DNA of 64,000 bases. It comes from Cellulomonas fimi. Its GTDB lineage: Bacteria; Actinomycetota; Actinomycetes; Actinomycetales; Cellulomonadaceae. The stretch covers positions 123,668 to 187,667 of the forward strand of contig NZ_JABCJJ010000004.1 in assembly GCF_012952065.1 (NCBI RefSeq), given 5' to 3'. The notes below the pieces were generated by a model. The model was not told where the DNA came from, searched no databases, and saw nothing but the letters and a program-made list of their open reading frames with translations. How positions within the stretch are numbered: the stretch's first letter is position 1; each line of letters opens with the position of its first letter. The translations under genes and the position numbers were made by a program. Shown here piece after piece: positions 51,918-59,824 of the stretch.

Positions 51918-52973
51918 ATGACCATCAAGGTTGCCGTCAACGGCTACGGAGTAATCGGCAAGCGGGTCGCGGACGCGGTCCGCGCCATGCCGGACATGGA
52001 GCTGGTCGGAGTGGCGGACGTCGCCACGGACTGGCGAATCCGTACCGCGGTGGGACTGGGCATCGAGGTGTTCGCCGCCACCCCGGACGCGGGCACCGCG
52101 ATGCGGGCGGGCGGGGTGCCCGTGGCGGGCACGTTGGAGGACCTGCTCGACCGGGTGGACGTGGTGGTGGACACCACCCCGAAGAAGGTCGCCGCGCGCA
52201 ACCTCGAGGTGTACAAGGCCGCGGGGGTCAAGGCCGTCTTCCAGGGCGGGGAGTCCCACGCCACCACCGGACACTCCTTCGTCGCCCAGGCCAACTACGC
52301 CACCGCGCTGGGCCGGGACACCACGCGGGTCGTCTCGTGCAACACCACCAGCATCGTGCGTGTGCTCGGTGCCCTGCAGGATGCGGGCCTGCTTGCCCGC
52401 GCCCGCGGGGTCCTGATCCGGCGGGCCACCGACCCGGGGGAGTCCCACCAGGGCGGGATCATGAACACCGTGGTCCCCGAAGCCTCCATCCCGTCCCACC
52501 AGGGCCCGGACGCTCGCACGGTCCTGCCCGACCTGGACGTGGTAACCATGGCGGCCAAGGCCGCGCACACCCAGACCCACAACCACTACTGGACGCTGCA
52601 GCTGACCCGGCCGTCCAGCCGCGAGGAGGTCCTGGACGCCCTGCGCGCAGCGCCGCGGATCGGGTTCATCCGCATGGCCGATGGCCTGACCGCGCTGAAC
52701 ACCACCGTCGAGCTCATGCGCGACCTCGGCCGGCCCCGCGGGGACATGTGGGAGGTCGCAGTGTGGGAGGACGTCCTGACCGTCGAGGGGGATGAGGCCT
52801 TCCTGACCTACCAGGTCTACAACGAGGCGATCGTCGTACCCGAGACCGTGGACGCCATCCGGGCGCTGGCCGGGACGGTGACCGACGGCGCGACCTCCAT
52901 CGCGATGACGGACGAGGTCCTGGGCATGCGCCGGGAGTTCCTCCCGGACCCGGTCGGGGCATTGCGGGCCTGA
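51918..52973 (+). CDS. Type II (archaeal-type) glyceraldehyde-3-phosphate dehydrogenase
   Basis: 351 residues; AGGAGG at 51907-51912 selects ATG 51918. The N-terminal Rossmann loop is VAVNGYGVIGKRVADAV. Diagnostic type II blocks follow: AVFQGGESHATTGHSFVAQA, the catalytic Cys141 in VVSCNTTSIVRVLG, RRATDPGESHQGG and PEASIPSHQGPDA, with VVTMAAKAAHTQTHNHYW further on. This is the family used by archaea, not the type I GAPDH of bacterial glycolysis. The reaction (glyceraldehyde-3-phosphate to 1,3-bisphosphoglycerate) is in central metabolism, so its place inside a copper operon is unexpected. It may be a metal-tolerant substitute for the housekeeping enzyme. A gene of this type implies horizontal acquisition at some point. 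Confidence 0.9.
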   Translation: MTIKVAVNGYGVIGKRVADAVRAMPDMELVGVADVATDWRIRTAVGLGIEVFAATPDAGTAMRAGGVPVAGTLEDLLDRVDVVVDTTPKKVAARNLEVYKAAGVKAVFQGGESHATTGHSFVAQANYATALGRDTTRVVSCNTTSIVRVLGALQDAGLLARARGVLIRRATDPGESHQGGIMNTVVPEASIPSHQGPDARTVLPDLDVVTMAAKAAHTQTHNHYWTLQLTRPSSREEVLDALRAAPRIGFIRMADGLTALNTTVELMRDLGRPRGDMWEVAVWEDVLTVEGDEAFLTYQVYNEAIVVPETVDAIRALAGTVTDGATSIAMTDEVLGMRREFLPDPVGALRA

Positions 52974-53054
52974 GGCTCGACGAGCGGGTCGGCATCCGGC
53001 CGAGCCCGTGGGTGCACCACCTGTCGGCCATCGGCCGGAAAGGAAGGATCGATC

Positions 53055-55601
53055 ATGAAGAGTCAGACCACGGTCTTGGAGGTCGGTGGACTGCACTGGG
53101 CCACCTCCGAGCCGGTGATCGAGAAGACACTGCTGGACCGCCCCGGCGTTCTCGCCGTCCAGGCCAGCGCCGTCTCGCAGACCGCGACGGTCACCTACGA
53201 CGCGGACACGACGTCCCTGGCCGAGCTCGTCGGCTGGGTCAACGAGTGCGGCTACCACTGCGCCGGGCAGTCGGTGCCCGACCACATGTGCCACCCGATG
53301 ACCGAACCACCCGCGAGCGGCCACGAGGGCCACGCCGCGCACGACGCGCACGCCGGACATGACGGGCACGCCGGGCACGCCGGGCACGACGCGCACGCCG
53401 GGCACGACGCGCACGCCGGGCACGACGCGCACGCCGGACATGACGCGCACGCCGGACATGACGCGCACGCCGGGCACGACGCGCACGCGGGCCATGGCGG
53501 TGACGACGAGGCGGACCACTCTGCGCAGGCCGTGATGGGCCACGGCGGGCACCACGGAGGCGGGTCGATGGAGGACATGGCCCGCGACATGCGCAACCGG
53601 TTCCTGGTCGCGTTGATCCTCGCTGTCCCCATCACGATCTGGTCCCCGCTCGGGCGTGACGTCCTGGGGCTGGACCCGCCGCTGGCGTTCGGGCTGCGCG
53701 ACGACGTCTTCACCCTGATCCTGTCGCTGCCCGTGATCTTCTACTCGGCGTGGATCTTCTTCGACGGCGGCTACCGGGCGCTGCGGGCGAAGACGCTCGA
53801 CATGATGGTCCTGGTGGCGGTCGCCGTGGGGGCCGGCTGGCTCTACAGCCTCGTGGTCACCCTCACGGGCGGCGGCGAGGTCTTCTACGAGGCGGCCACC
53901 GTGCTGACCACCTTCGTGCTCCTGGGGCACTGGTTGGAGATGCGGGCCCGCGGTGGTGCGAACGACGCGGTGCGGACGCTGCTTCAGCTGGCCCCCTCCC
54001 AAGCCGTCGTGATCCGGGACGGTCAACCGGTGGAGGTGCCGACGGCCGAGGTCGTCGTCGGTGACCTGCTGCTGGTGCGGCCGGGGTCGAAGATCCCCAC
54101 CGACGGGGTCGTGGAGGAAGGCGAGTCCGAGATCGACGAGTCCATGGTCACCGGGGAGTCCATGCCGGTGGCCAAGGCACCCGGCTCGGAGGTGATCGGC
54201 GCGTCGATCAACACCACCGGCACCTTGCGGGTACGGGCGACCAAGGTCGGGGCGGACACCGCGCTGGCGCAGATCGTCAAGATGGTCCAAGAGGCACAGA
54301 ACTCCAAGGCCCCGGGTCAGCGCCTGGCCGACCGGGCAGCGTTCTGGCTCGTGTTCGTCGCCCTCGTCGGCGGCACCGTGACCTTCACCGTGTGGATGCT
54401 CGCCGGTGCCGGTGTGCCCCTGGCGATGCTGTTCGCGATCACCGTCGTGGTCATCACCTGCCCGGATGCACTGGGTCTGGCCACACCGATGGCGATCATG
54501 GTCGGCACCGGGCTCGGCGCCCAGCGAGGGGTCCTGTTCAAGAACGCGACCGCCCTGGAGGGGACGTCGAAGATCGACACGGTGGTGATGGACAAGACCG
54601 GCACCCTGACCAAGGGGGAGCCGGAGGTCACCGACGTCGTCGCGGCGGGCCTGGACGAGGAGGAGATGCTGGCCCTGGTGGCCGCCGTCGAGCGCGAGTC
54701 CGAGCACCCGCTGGCTCGGGCCATCGACGCCTATGCCGCCGACCGGGGTCTTCCCGCGCTCAGCGCGAGCGAGTTCCTGAACGTCCCCGGGCACGGGGCG
54801 ACGGCAACCGTCGAAGGACACCGTGTGCTGGTGGGCAACCGTCGGCTGATGGCCAGCGAGAACGTCGACCTCGGCGACCTGGCCGCGAGCCGGGACGAGC
54901 TGGCCGCGTCCGGGCGCACCGCGGTGCTGGTCGCCGTGGACGGGCGTGCAGTAGGCGTCATCGCGTTGGCCGACGCCGCCCGGGAGACGGCCGCCGCGGC
55001 GGTGGCAGCCCTGCACGAGTCCGGGATCGAGGTCGCCATGCTCACGGGCGACAACGAGGCAACCGCCCGCCGCATCGCGGAGCAGCTGGGCATCGACACC
55101 GTGATCGCCGAGGTCCTGCCGGGCGACAAGGCGGACAAGGTCGCCGAGCTGCAGCGGGCTGGGAAGACGGTGGCGATGGTCGGGGACGGCGTCAACGACG
55201 CCCCGGCGCTGGCCAAGGCCGACATCGGCATCGCGATCGGGGCCGGCACGGACGTGGCGATCGAGACCGCAGACATCGTCCTGATGCGCTCCGATCCCTT
55301 GGACGTGTCCGTCGCACTGCGCATCGGCAAGGCCACGGTGCGCAAGGAGCGCCAGAACCTGGGCTGGGCGATCGGATACAACGTCCTCGCGCTGCCCATC
55401 GCTGCGGGGGTGTTCTACCCCGCCCTCGGCCTGATGCTCCGTCCGGAGATCGCGGCTCTGACGATGTCTGGTTCCACGGTCATCGTCACGATCAACGCCC
55501 TCCTGCTCAAGCGGCTCCGGCTGCCCGCACAGCAGGCACCGGCCGCTCCGCACGGGGTCCGGGAGAGCGAGCCGGCACCGACCCCCGTCGGCGTCCGCTG
55601 A
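53055..55601 (+). CDS. P1B-type metal ATPase with CPD motif and His-rich linker
   Basis: 848 residues from ATG 53055, after GAAAGGAAGGATCGATC. Residues 5-70 have the HMA fold, but the metal loop reads VGGLHWATSEPV, so the CxxC is lost. A linker (79-168) of about seven GHDAHA repeats is extremely His-rich. The pump core contains TGES (367), CPD at 469-471 in VVITCPDALGLATP instead of CPC or CPH, DKTGT with Asp513, an HP dipeptide (SEHPLA) and GDGVNDAPAL. The substitution and the poly-His linker suggest an ion other than Cu(I), such as Cu(II), Zn or Ag, or a changed coordination. It may complement CopA. The last 40 residues are a polar tail. Confidence 0.9.
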   Translation: MKSQTTVLEVGGLHWATSEPVIEKTLLDRPGVLAVQASAVSQTATVTYDADTTSLAELVGWVNECGYHCAGQSVPDHMCHPMTEPPASGHEGHAAHDAHAGHDGHAGHAGHDAHAGHDAHAGHDAHAGHDAHAGHDAHAGHDAHAGHGGDDEADHSAQAVMGHGGHHGGGSMEDMARDMRNRFLVALILAVPITIWSPLGRDVLGLDPPLAFGLRDDVFTLILSLPVIFYSAWIFFDGGYRALRAKTLDMMVLVAVAVGAGWLYSLVVTLTGGGEVFYEAATVLTTFVLLGHWLEMRARGGANDAVRTLLQLAPSQAVVIRDGQPVEVPTAEVVVGDLLLVRPGSKIPTDGVVEEGESEIDESMVTGESMPVAKAPGSEVIGASINTTGTLRVRATKVGADTALAQIVKMVQEAQNSKAPGQRLADRAAFWLVFVALVGGTVTFTVWMLAGAGVPLAMLFAITVVVITCPDALGLATPMAIMVGTGLGAQRGVLFKNATALEGTSKIDTVVMDKTGTLTKGEPEVTDVVAAGLDEEEMLALVAAVERESEHPLARAIDAYAADRGLPALSASEFLNVPGHGATATVEGHRVLVGNRRLMASENVDLGDLAASRDELAASGRTAVLVAVDGRAVGVIALADAARETAAAAVAALHESGIEVAMLTGDNEATARRIAEQLGIDTVIAEVLPGDKADKVAELQRAGKTVAMVGDGVNDAPALAKADIGIAIGAGTDVAIETADIVLMRSDPLDVSVALRIGKATVRKERQNLGWAIGYNVLALPIAAGVFYPALGLMLRPEIAALTMSGSTVIVTINALLLKRLRLPAQQAPAAPHGVRESEPAPTPVGVR
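53331..53496 (+). repeat. 18-base tandem repeats coding GHDAHA
   Basis: About seven to nine near-identical units in the linker of the CPD-type ATPase; the core reads CGGGCACGACGCGCACGC, with some GGACAT variants. Repeat-copy change would alter the number of His residues without breaking the frame. Confidence 0.85.
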
Positions 55602-55615
55602 GGAGGTCCGTGACG

Positions 55616-56578
55616 ATGCGGGCGACGACCGCAACGGGTTCCCCGGCCACGGCGGTGGCCGGGGAACCCCGACGGCCGAAGCCGTTGCGGATGCTGTGGA
55701 TCACCGCGGCATGGGGTGCATGCTTCCTGGCGATCGAGTGGGGCCTGCGTGACGCACCCCTGCTGTGGTACGCCGCCCTGCGGGCGCTGGTGGCCGGCGC
55801 GGCGCTGCTGGCGTTCGCGGGCTTTCAGCACCGGCCGGCTCTGAGGGGCGGGCGGGCGTGGGCGCTGATCACGGTCCTGGGCCTGGTCAACGTCACGGTG
55901 GCGTTCGCGGCGATGTTCGGCGGCGTCGCGGGGCTGGCCACCGGTACGGCCGCCGTGCTGGCCAACGCCCAGCCGTTGCTGATCCTTCTGCCGGCCTGGT
56001 GGCTGTACGGCGAGAGGCTCTCCGTGCGGACGGTGGCTGCCCTGGCCGTCGGCTTCGCCGGGCTGGTGCTCGTCGCGGTGCCGGGTGGTGGCGGCAGCGG
56101 GGCGGCCCTGTCGCTGCTGGCGGCGGTCGCCGTCACGGGGGGCACGCTGCTGTCCCGGCGGCTGGGCGGGCTCGATGTCGTCGTGGCGACCGCGTGGCAC
56201 CTGCTGATCGGTGGGGCGGGACTGGTGGTGCTGGCAGCTGCTGTCGAGGGCGCCCCGGTGATCTCGTGGACGCCGCGCTTCGTTCTCTCGCTCGCGTTCC
56301 TGGCCCTGGTGGGCACCGCGGCGACGACCGTGGCCTGGTTCGTCGAGGCCCGCCGCAGCCGGCTCGACACCTTGACCACCTGGACGTTCCTGACCCCCGT
56401 CTTCGGGATCGGACTGGCCGCCGTCGTCCTGGGGGAGCGCCCTGCCGGGTGGACCGCCGTGGGCCTGACGGCGGTGCTCGTGGCGATGTGGATCGCCCTG
56501 CGAGCACCGCGCCGGGCGCCCGCCCGCGTGACCGAGGACGCCGTCGAGAGCGACTCACCGACCGAAGGAGCGCGTTGA
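55616..56578 (+). CDS. DMT superfamily transporter (EamA repeats)
   Basis: 320 residues with ten membrane segments in two EamA halves (LWITAAWGACFLAIEWGLRD in the first, VVATAWHLLIGGAGLVVLAA in the second; ends TPVFGIGLAAVVLGERPAGW). AGGAGG at 55601-55606 selects ATG 55616 over GTG 55610. It follows the ATPase stop by 14 bases and overlaps the next gene by four bases. DMT proteins export metabolites or amino acids. In this operon it might export a metabolite or a thiol, but that is open. Confidence 0.88.
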   Translation: MRATTATGSPATAVAGEPRRPKPLRMLWITAAWGACFLAIEWGLRDAPLLWYAALRALVAGAALLAFAGFQHRPALRGGRAWALITVLGLVNVTVAFAAMFGGVAGLATGTAAVLANAQPLLILLPAWWLYGERLSVRTVAALAVGFAGLVLVAVPGGGGSGAALSLLAAVAVTGGTLLSRRLGGLDVVVATAWHLLIGGAGLVVLAAAVEGAPVISWTPRFVLSLAFLALVGTAATTVAWFVEARRSRLDTLTTWTFLTPVFGIGLAAVVLGERPAGWTAVGLTAVLVAMWIALRAPRRAPARVTEDAVESDSPTEGAR

Positions 56579-59500
56579 GACACCCGAGGACGCAACCGAC
56601 ACCGTCCACCGCGGCGCCTGCCCCGACCGGGGCGGTGCCGCCGCAGGAGGCGGTGATCTTCGACATGGACGGGGTGGTGACGGACACAGCCACGCTGCAC
56701 GCCGAGGCGTGGCGGCGGCTCTTCGAGGAGGTGCTCGCCGATCCTCGGGCGGGCGGGCCCGGCCACGCCCGGTTCGACCCCGTGGCGGACTACCGTCGCC
56801 ACGTCGACGGGCGCTCCCGGGAAGACGGCGTGGCGGCCTTCCTCGCCGCCCGTGACATCGACGTTCCCGTCGGCGCGCCGCACGACCTGGCGAGGGCCTG
56901 GACGGTGCACGGGTTTGCCGCGAGGAAGAACGAGATCTATCTCGGTCTGCTCGCGGAGCGTGGCGCCACGGCCTTCCCCGGCACGGTCGCCCTGCTGGAT
57001 CGGCTGCGGGCAGGTGGGGTGCCGGTGGCTCTGGTCACGGCCAGCCGGAACGCGGGCGCGCTGCTGGCGGCCGCGGGCCTGACCGGGCGGTTCGACGTGA
57101 TCGTGGACGGTGGGCGCGCCGCTGAGCTCGGTCTGGCGGGGAAGCCCGATCCGGCCATGTTCATGACGGCGGCGACGGAGCTGGGAGTGGACCCGGCCGG
57201 GGTCGCGGTGGTGGAGGACGCCGTCGCCGGCGTCGAGGCGGCTCATCGCGGCGGGTTCGGGCTGGTGGTCGGCGTGGCCAGGGCTGGACAGCGAGCGGAG
57301 CTGGAGGCGGCCGGTGCGCACGTGGTGGTCGAGGACGTCTCCCAGCTGGACCTCGGGGCGCTGCGCGCGGATCCCTGGACGCTCGTCTACGAAGGTTTTG
57401 ACCCCGCCCACGAAGGTCATCGGGAGGCGCTGACCACCCTGGGCAACGGCTATCTCGGCACCCGTGGCGCAGCCCCCGAGCGCGGCGCCGACGGCGTGCA
57501 CTATCCCGGCACCTACCTGGCCGGGGTGTACAACCGGCTCGTCTCCTCGGTCCGCGACCGGAAGATGGAGGACGAGCACCTGGTCAACGCGCCCAACTGG
57601 TTGCCCCTGGACGTGCAGATGGAGGACGGCGGGTGGTGGTCCGCCGGTGGGGTCACAGCCTCTCAGGAGCGGCGTGAGCTCGACCTGCGCCGCGGCGTCC
57701 TCACCCGCACCGCCGTGCTCACCGACCCCGTCGGCAGGCGGGTGCGGCTGAGGCAGCGGCGTCTGGTCTCCATGACCCAGCCGCACGTGGCTGCGCTGGA
57801 GACCACCGTGGTCCCCGACGGCTGGAGCGGGACCCTGAGGATCCGCTCCGGCATCGATGCCGGGGTCGTCAACGCCAATGTCGCCGAGTACGCCGCGCTG
57901 GCCAACCGCCATCTGCGCACCACCCGCGCAGAGAAGTCTGGGCCGGGCACGCTCGTGGTGGAGGCGGAGACCGTCCAGAGCCACGTCCGCATCGCCGTCG
58001 CGGCCCGGACCACCGTCGACGGAGTCGCACCCGATGCAGTCCTCGAGCACGACGACGAGCACCACTTCCTGGTCCTGGAGGTGCAGGCACACGACGGTGA
58101 ACCGGTGACCATCGACAAGACGGTGGCGATCTTCACCTCGCGGGACCGGGCCGTAGCCTCTCCTCGGTCGGGGGCACTGGGCGCGCTGGAGGCCGCGCCG
58201 CCACGCCTCGCGGACCTCATCCGGCCGCACGAGGCGGCCTGGGCGCGGTTGTGGGCCCGCTTCGGGATCGAGCTGGAAGCCGACACGCAGACTCGGCTCG
58301 TGATCAACCTGCACATCTTCCACCTGCTCGCGTCACTGTCCCCGCACACGGCGGAGCTGGACGCGGGGGTGCCTGCCCGTGGCCTGCACGGGGAGGGCTA
58401 CCGCGGGCACGTGTTCTGGGACGAGCTGTTCGTGCTGCCGGTGCTCGACGCTCACCTGCCTCGGGTCAGCCGCGGACTGCTGGAGTACCGCTGGCGCCGT
58501 CTGGACGCAGCCCGCCGGGCGGCCACCCAGGCGGGTCTGCGCGGCGCGATGTTCCCGTGGCAGAGCGGCAGCGACGGGCGCGAGGAGACCCCCGTGGCGC
58601 TGTTCAACACCCGCTCGGGCCGGTGGATGCCGGACAACTCCCGCCGGCAGCGTCACGTCGGCCTCGCCGTCGCCGTCAACGCCTGGGAGTACTACCAGTC
58701 CACCGGCGACGTCACCTGGCTGGCGGAGCGCGGCGCCGACCTCATCGTCGAGGTGGCCCGGCTCTTCACCGCCATGGCAACCTATGACGCCACCACTGAC
58801 CGGTATCACCTCAGCGGGGTCATGGGACCGGACGAGTACCACGACGGCTACCCGGACGCCGCCGGACAGGGCCTGACCGACAACGCCTACACCAACATCA
58901 TGACCGCGTGGGTGTGCGGGCGGGCCCTGGCTGTCCTTGATGAGGTGACCGGGCACGAGTGCGACGATGTCCGCGCACGCCTCGACATCCGCCCTGAGGA
59001 ACCGTCGGCGTGGGAGCACCTGAGCCGGCGCCTGGCCGTGCCCTTCCTCGCCGACGGAGTCATCGCGCAGTTCGCCGGCTACGACGACCTCGCTGAGCTC
59101 GACTGGGACCGCTACCGCAGGACGTACGGCAACATCGGACGCCTGGACCTCATCCTCGAGGCCGAAGGGGATTCGACCAACCGGTACAAGCTGGCCAAGC
59201 AGGCCGACGTCCTCATGCTGGTCTACCTCCTGGGTCCCGATGGGCTGCTGGGCATGCTCGACCGGCTCGGGTACCCCGCCACCCGTCAGTCGCTGACGCG
59301 CACGGTGGACTACTACCTCGCGCGCACCGCGCACGGGTCGACCTTGAGCCGGGTGGTGCATGCCTCGGTCCTGGCCCGACTGGACCCCGCCCGAGGGTGG
59401 GCCACTTTCCGTGAGGCACTGGCCGCAGACCTGGACGACACCCAGGGCGGAACCACGAAGGAGGGCATCCACCTGGGTGCCATGGCCGGCACCCTCGACA

Positions 59501-59820
59501 TCCTCACCCGGTCCTTCGCCGGGCTGGACGCCGACGGCCCCACCGTCGCCCTCGACCCGGCGCTGCCGGCGGGCCTGCGCACCCTGAGGTTCCGCCTGCA
59601 GCACCGCGGCCAACGCCTCCTCGTCGAGATCGACGACAACACCTTGACCGTCACCGCCGAGCCGTGCGCGGCCAACCCGCATGTCCTCCTCCGGGTCGGC
59701 GGGCACGTGGTCGCTCTGGCCGCGGGCACGAGCCGGCGCTTTCGTCGCGCTCTCGACGAGTGGCAGCACGTGCAGGCGGACCAGCCCGGGCCGCCGTCGG
59801 CCCACCACGTCAGCGGGTGA
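56575..59820 (+). CDS. Beta-phosphoglucomutase fused to a GH65 disaccharide phosphorylase
   Basis: 1081 residues from TTG 56575, overlapping the stop of the DMT gene (TTGA) after GAAGGAGCGCG. Residues 25-265 form a HAD phosphatase-type mutase: nucleophile Asp30 in VIFDMDGVVTD, then VTASRN and GKPDPAMF and VVEDAVAGVEA. Residues 270-1050 form a GH65 (alpha/alpha)6 barrel with a preceding beta-sandwich; FPWQSGSDGREETP and the catalytic acid Glu754 in MGPDEYHDGYP are present. GH65 enzymes phosphorolyse maltose, trehalose or kojibiose to beta-glucose-1-phosphate, and the mutase converts that to glucose-6-phosphate, saving one ATP. The exact disaccharide cannot be read. In M. tuberculosis the same two functions are adjacent genes (Rv3400, Rv3401). 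Confidence 0.93.
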   Translation: MRHPRTQPTPSTAAPAPTGAVPPQEAVIFDMDGVVTDTATLHAEAWRRLFEEVLADPRAGGPGHARFDPVADYRRHVDGRSREDGVAAFLAARDIDVPVGAPHDLARAWTVHGFAARKNEIYLGLLAERGATAFPGTVALLDRLRAGGVPVALVTASRNAGALLAAAGLTGRFDVIVDGGRAAELGLAGKPDPAMFMTAATELGVDPAGVAVVEDAVAGVEAAHRGGFGLVVGVARAGQRAELEAAGAHVVVEDVSQLDLGALRADPWTLVYEGFDPAHEGHREALTTLGNGYLGTRGAAPERGADGVHYPGTYLAGVYNRLVSSVRDRKMEDEHLVNAPNWLPLDVQMEDGGWWSAGGVTASQERRELDLRRGVLTRTAVLTDPVGRRVRLRQRRLVSMTQPHVAALETTVVPDGWSGTLRIRSGIDAGVVNANVAEYAALANRHLRTTRAEKSGPGTLVVEAETVQSHVRIAVAARTTVDGVAPDAVLEHDDEHHFLVLEVQAHDGEPVTIDKTVAIFTSRDRAVASPRSGALGALEAAPPRLADLIRPHEAAWARLWARFGIELEADTQTRLVINLHIFHLLASLSPHTAELDAGVPARGLHGEGYRGHVFWDELFVLPVLDAHLPRVSRGLLEYRWRRLDAARRAATQAGLRGAMFPWQSGSDGREETPVALFNTRSGRWMPDNSRRQRHVGLAVAVNAWEYYQSTGDVTWLAERGADLIVEVARLFTAMATYDATTDRYHLSGVMGPDEYHDGYPDAAGQGLTDNAYTNIMTAWVCGRALAVLDEVTGHECDDVRARLDIRPEEPSAWEHLSRRLAVPFLADGVIAQFAGYDDLAELDWDRYRRTYGNIGRLDLILEAEGDSTNRYKLAKQADVLMLVYLLGPDGLLGMLDRLGYPATRQSLTRTVDYYLARTAHGSTLSRVVHASVLARLDPARGWATFREALAADLDDTQGGTTKEGIHLGAMAGTLDILTRSFAGLDADGPTVALDPALPAGLRTLRFRLQHRGQRLLVEIDDNTLTVTAEPCAANPHVLLRVGGHVVALAAGTSRRFRRALDEWQHVQADQPGPPSAHHVSG

Positions 59821-59824
59821 CGCC

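Noticed and set aside
53331..53496. CRISPR-like array
   Set aside because: Units are contiguous, lie in frame within an ATPase and have no spacers.
51714..55634. Minus-strand frame of about 1300 codons opposite CsoR, GAPDH and the second ATPase
   Set aside because: Covers three well-identified genes on the other strand; composition is low-complexity His/Arg/Asp and has no family match.
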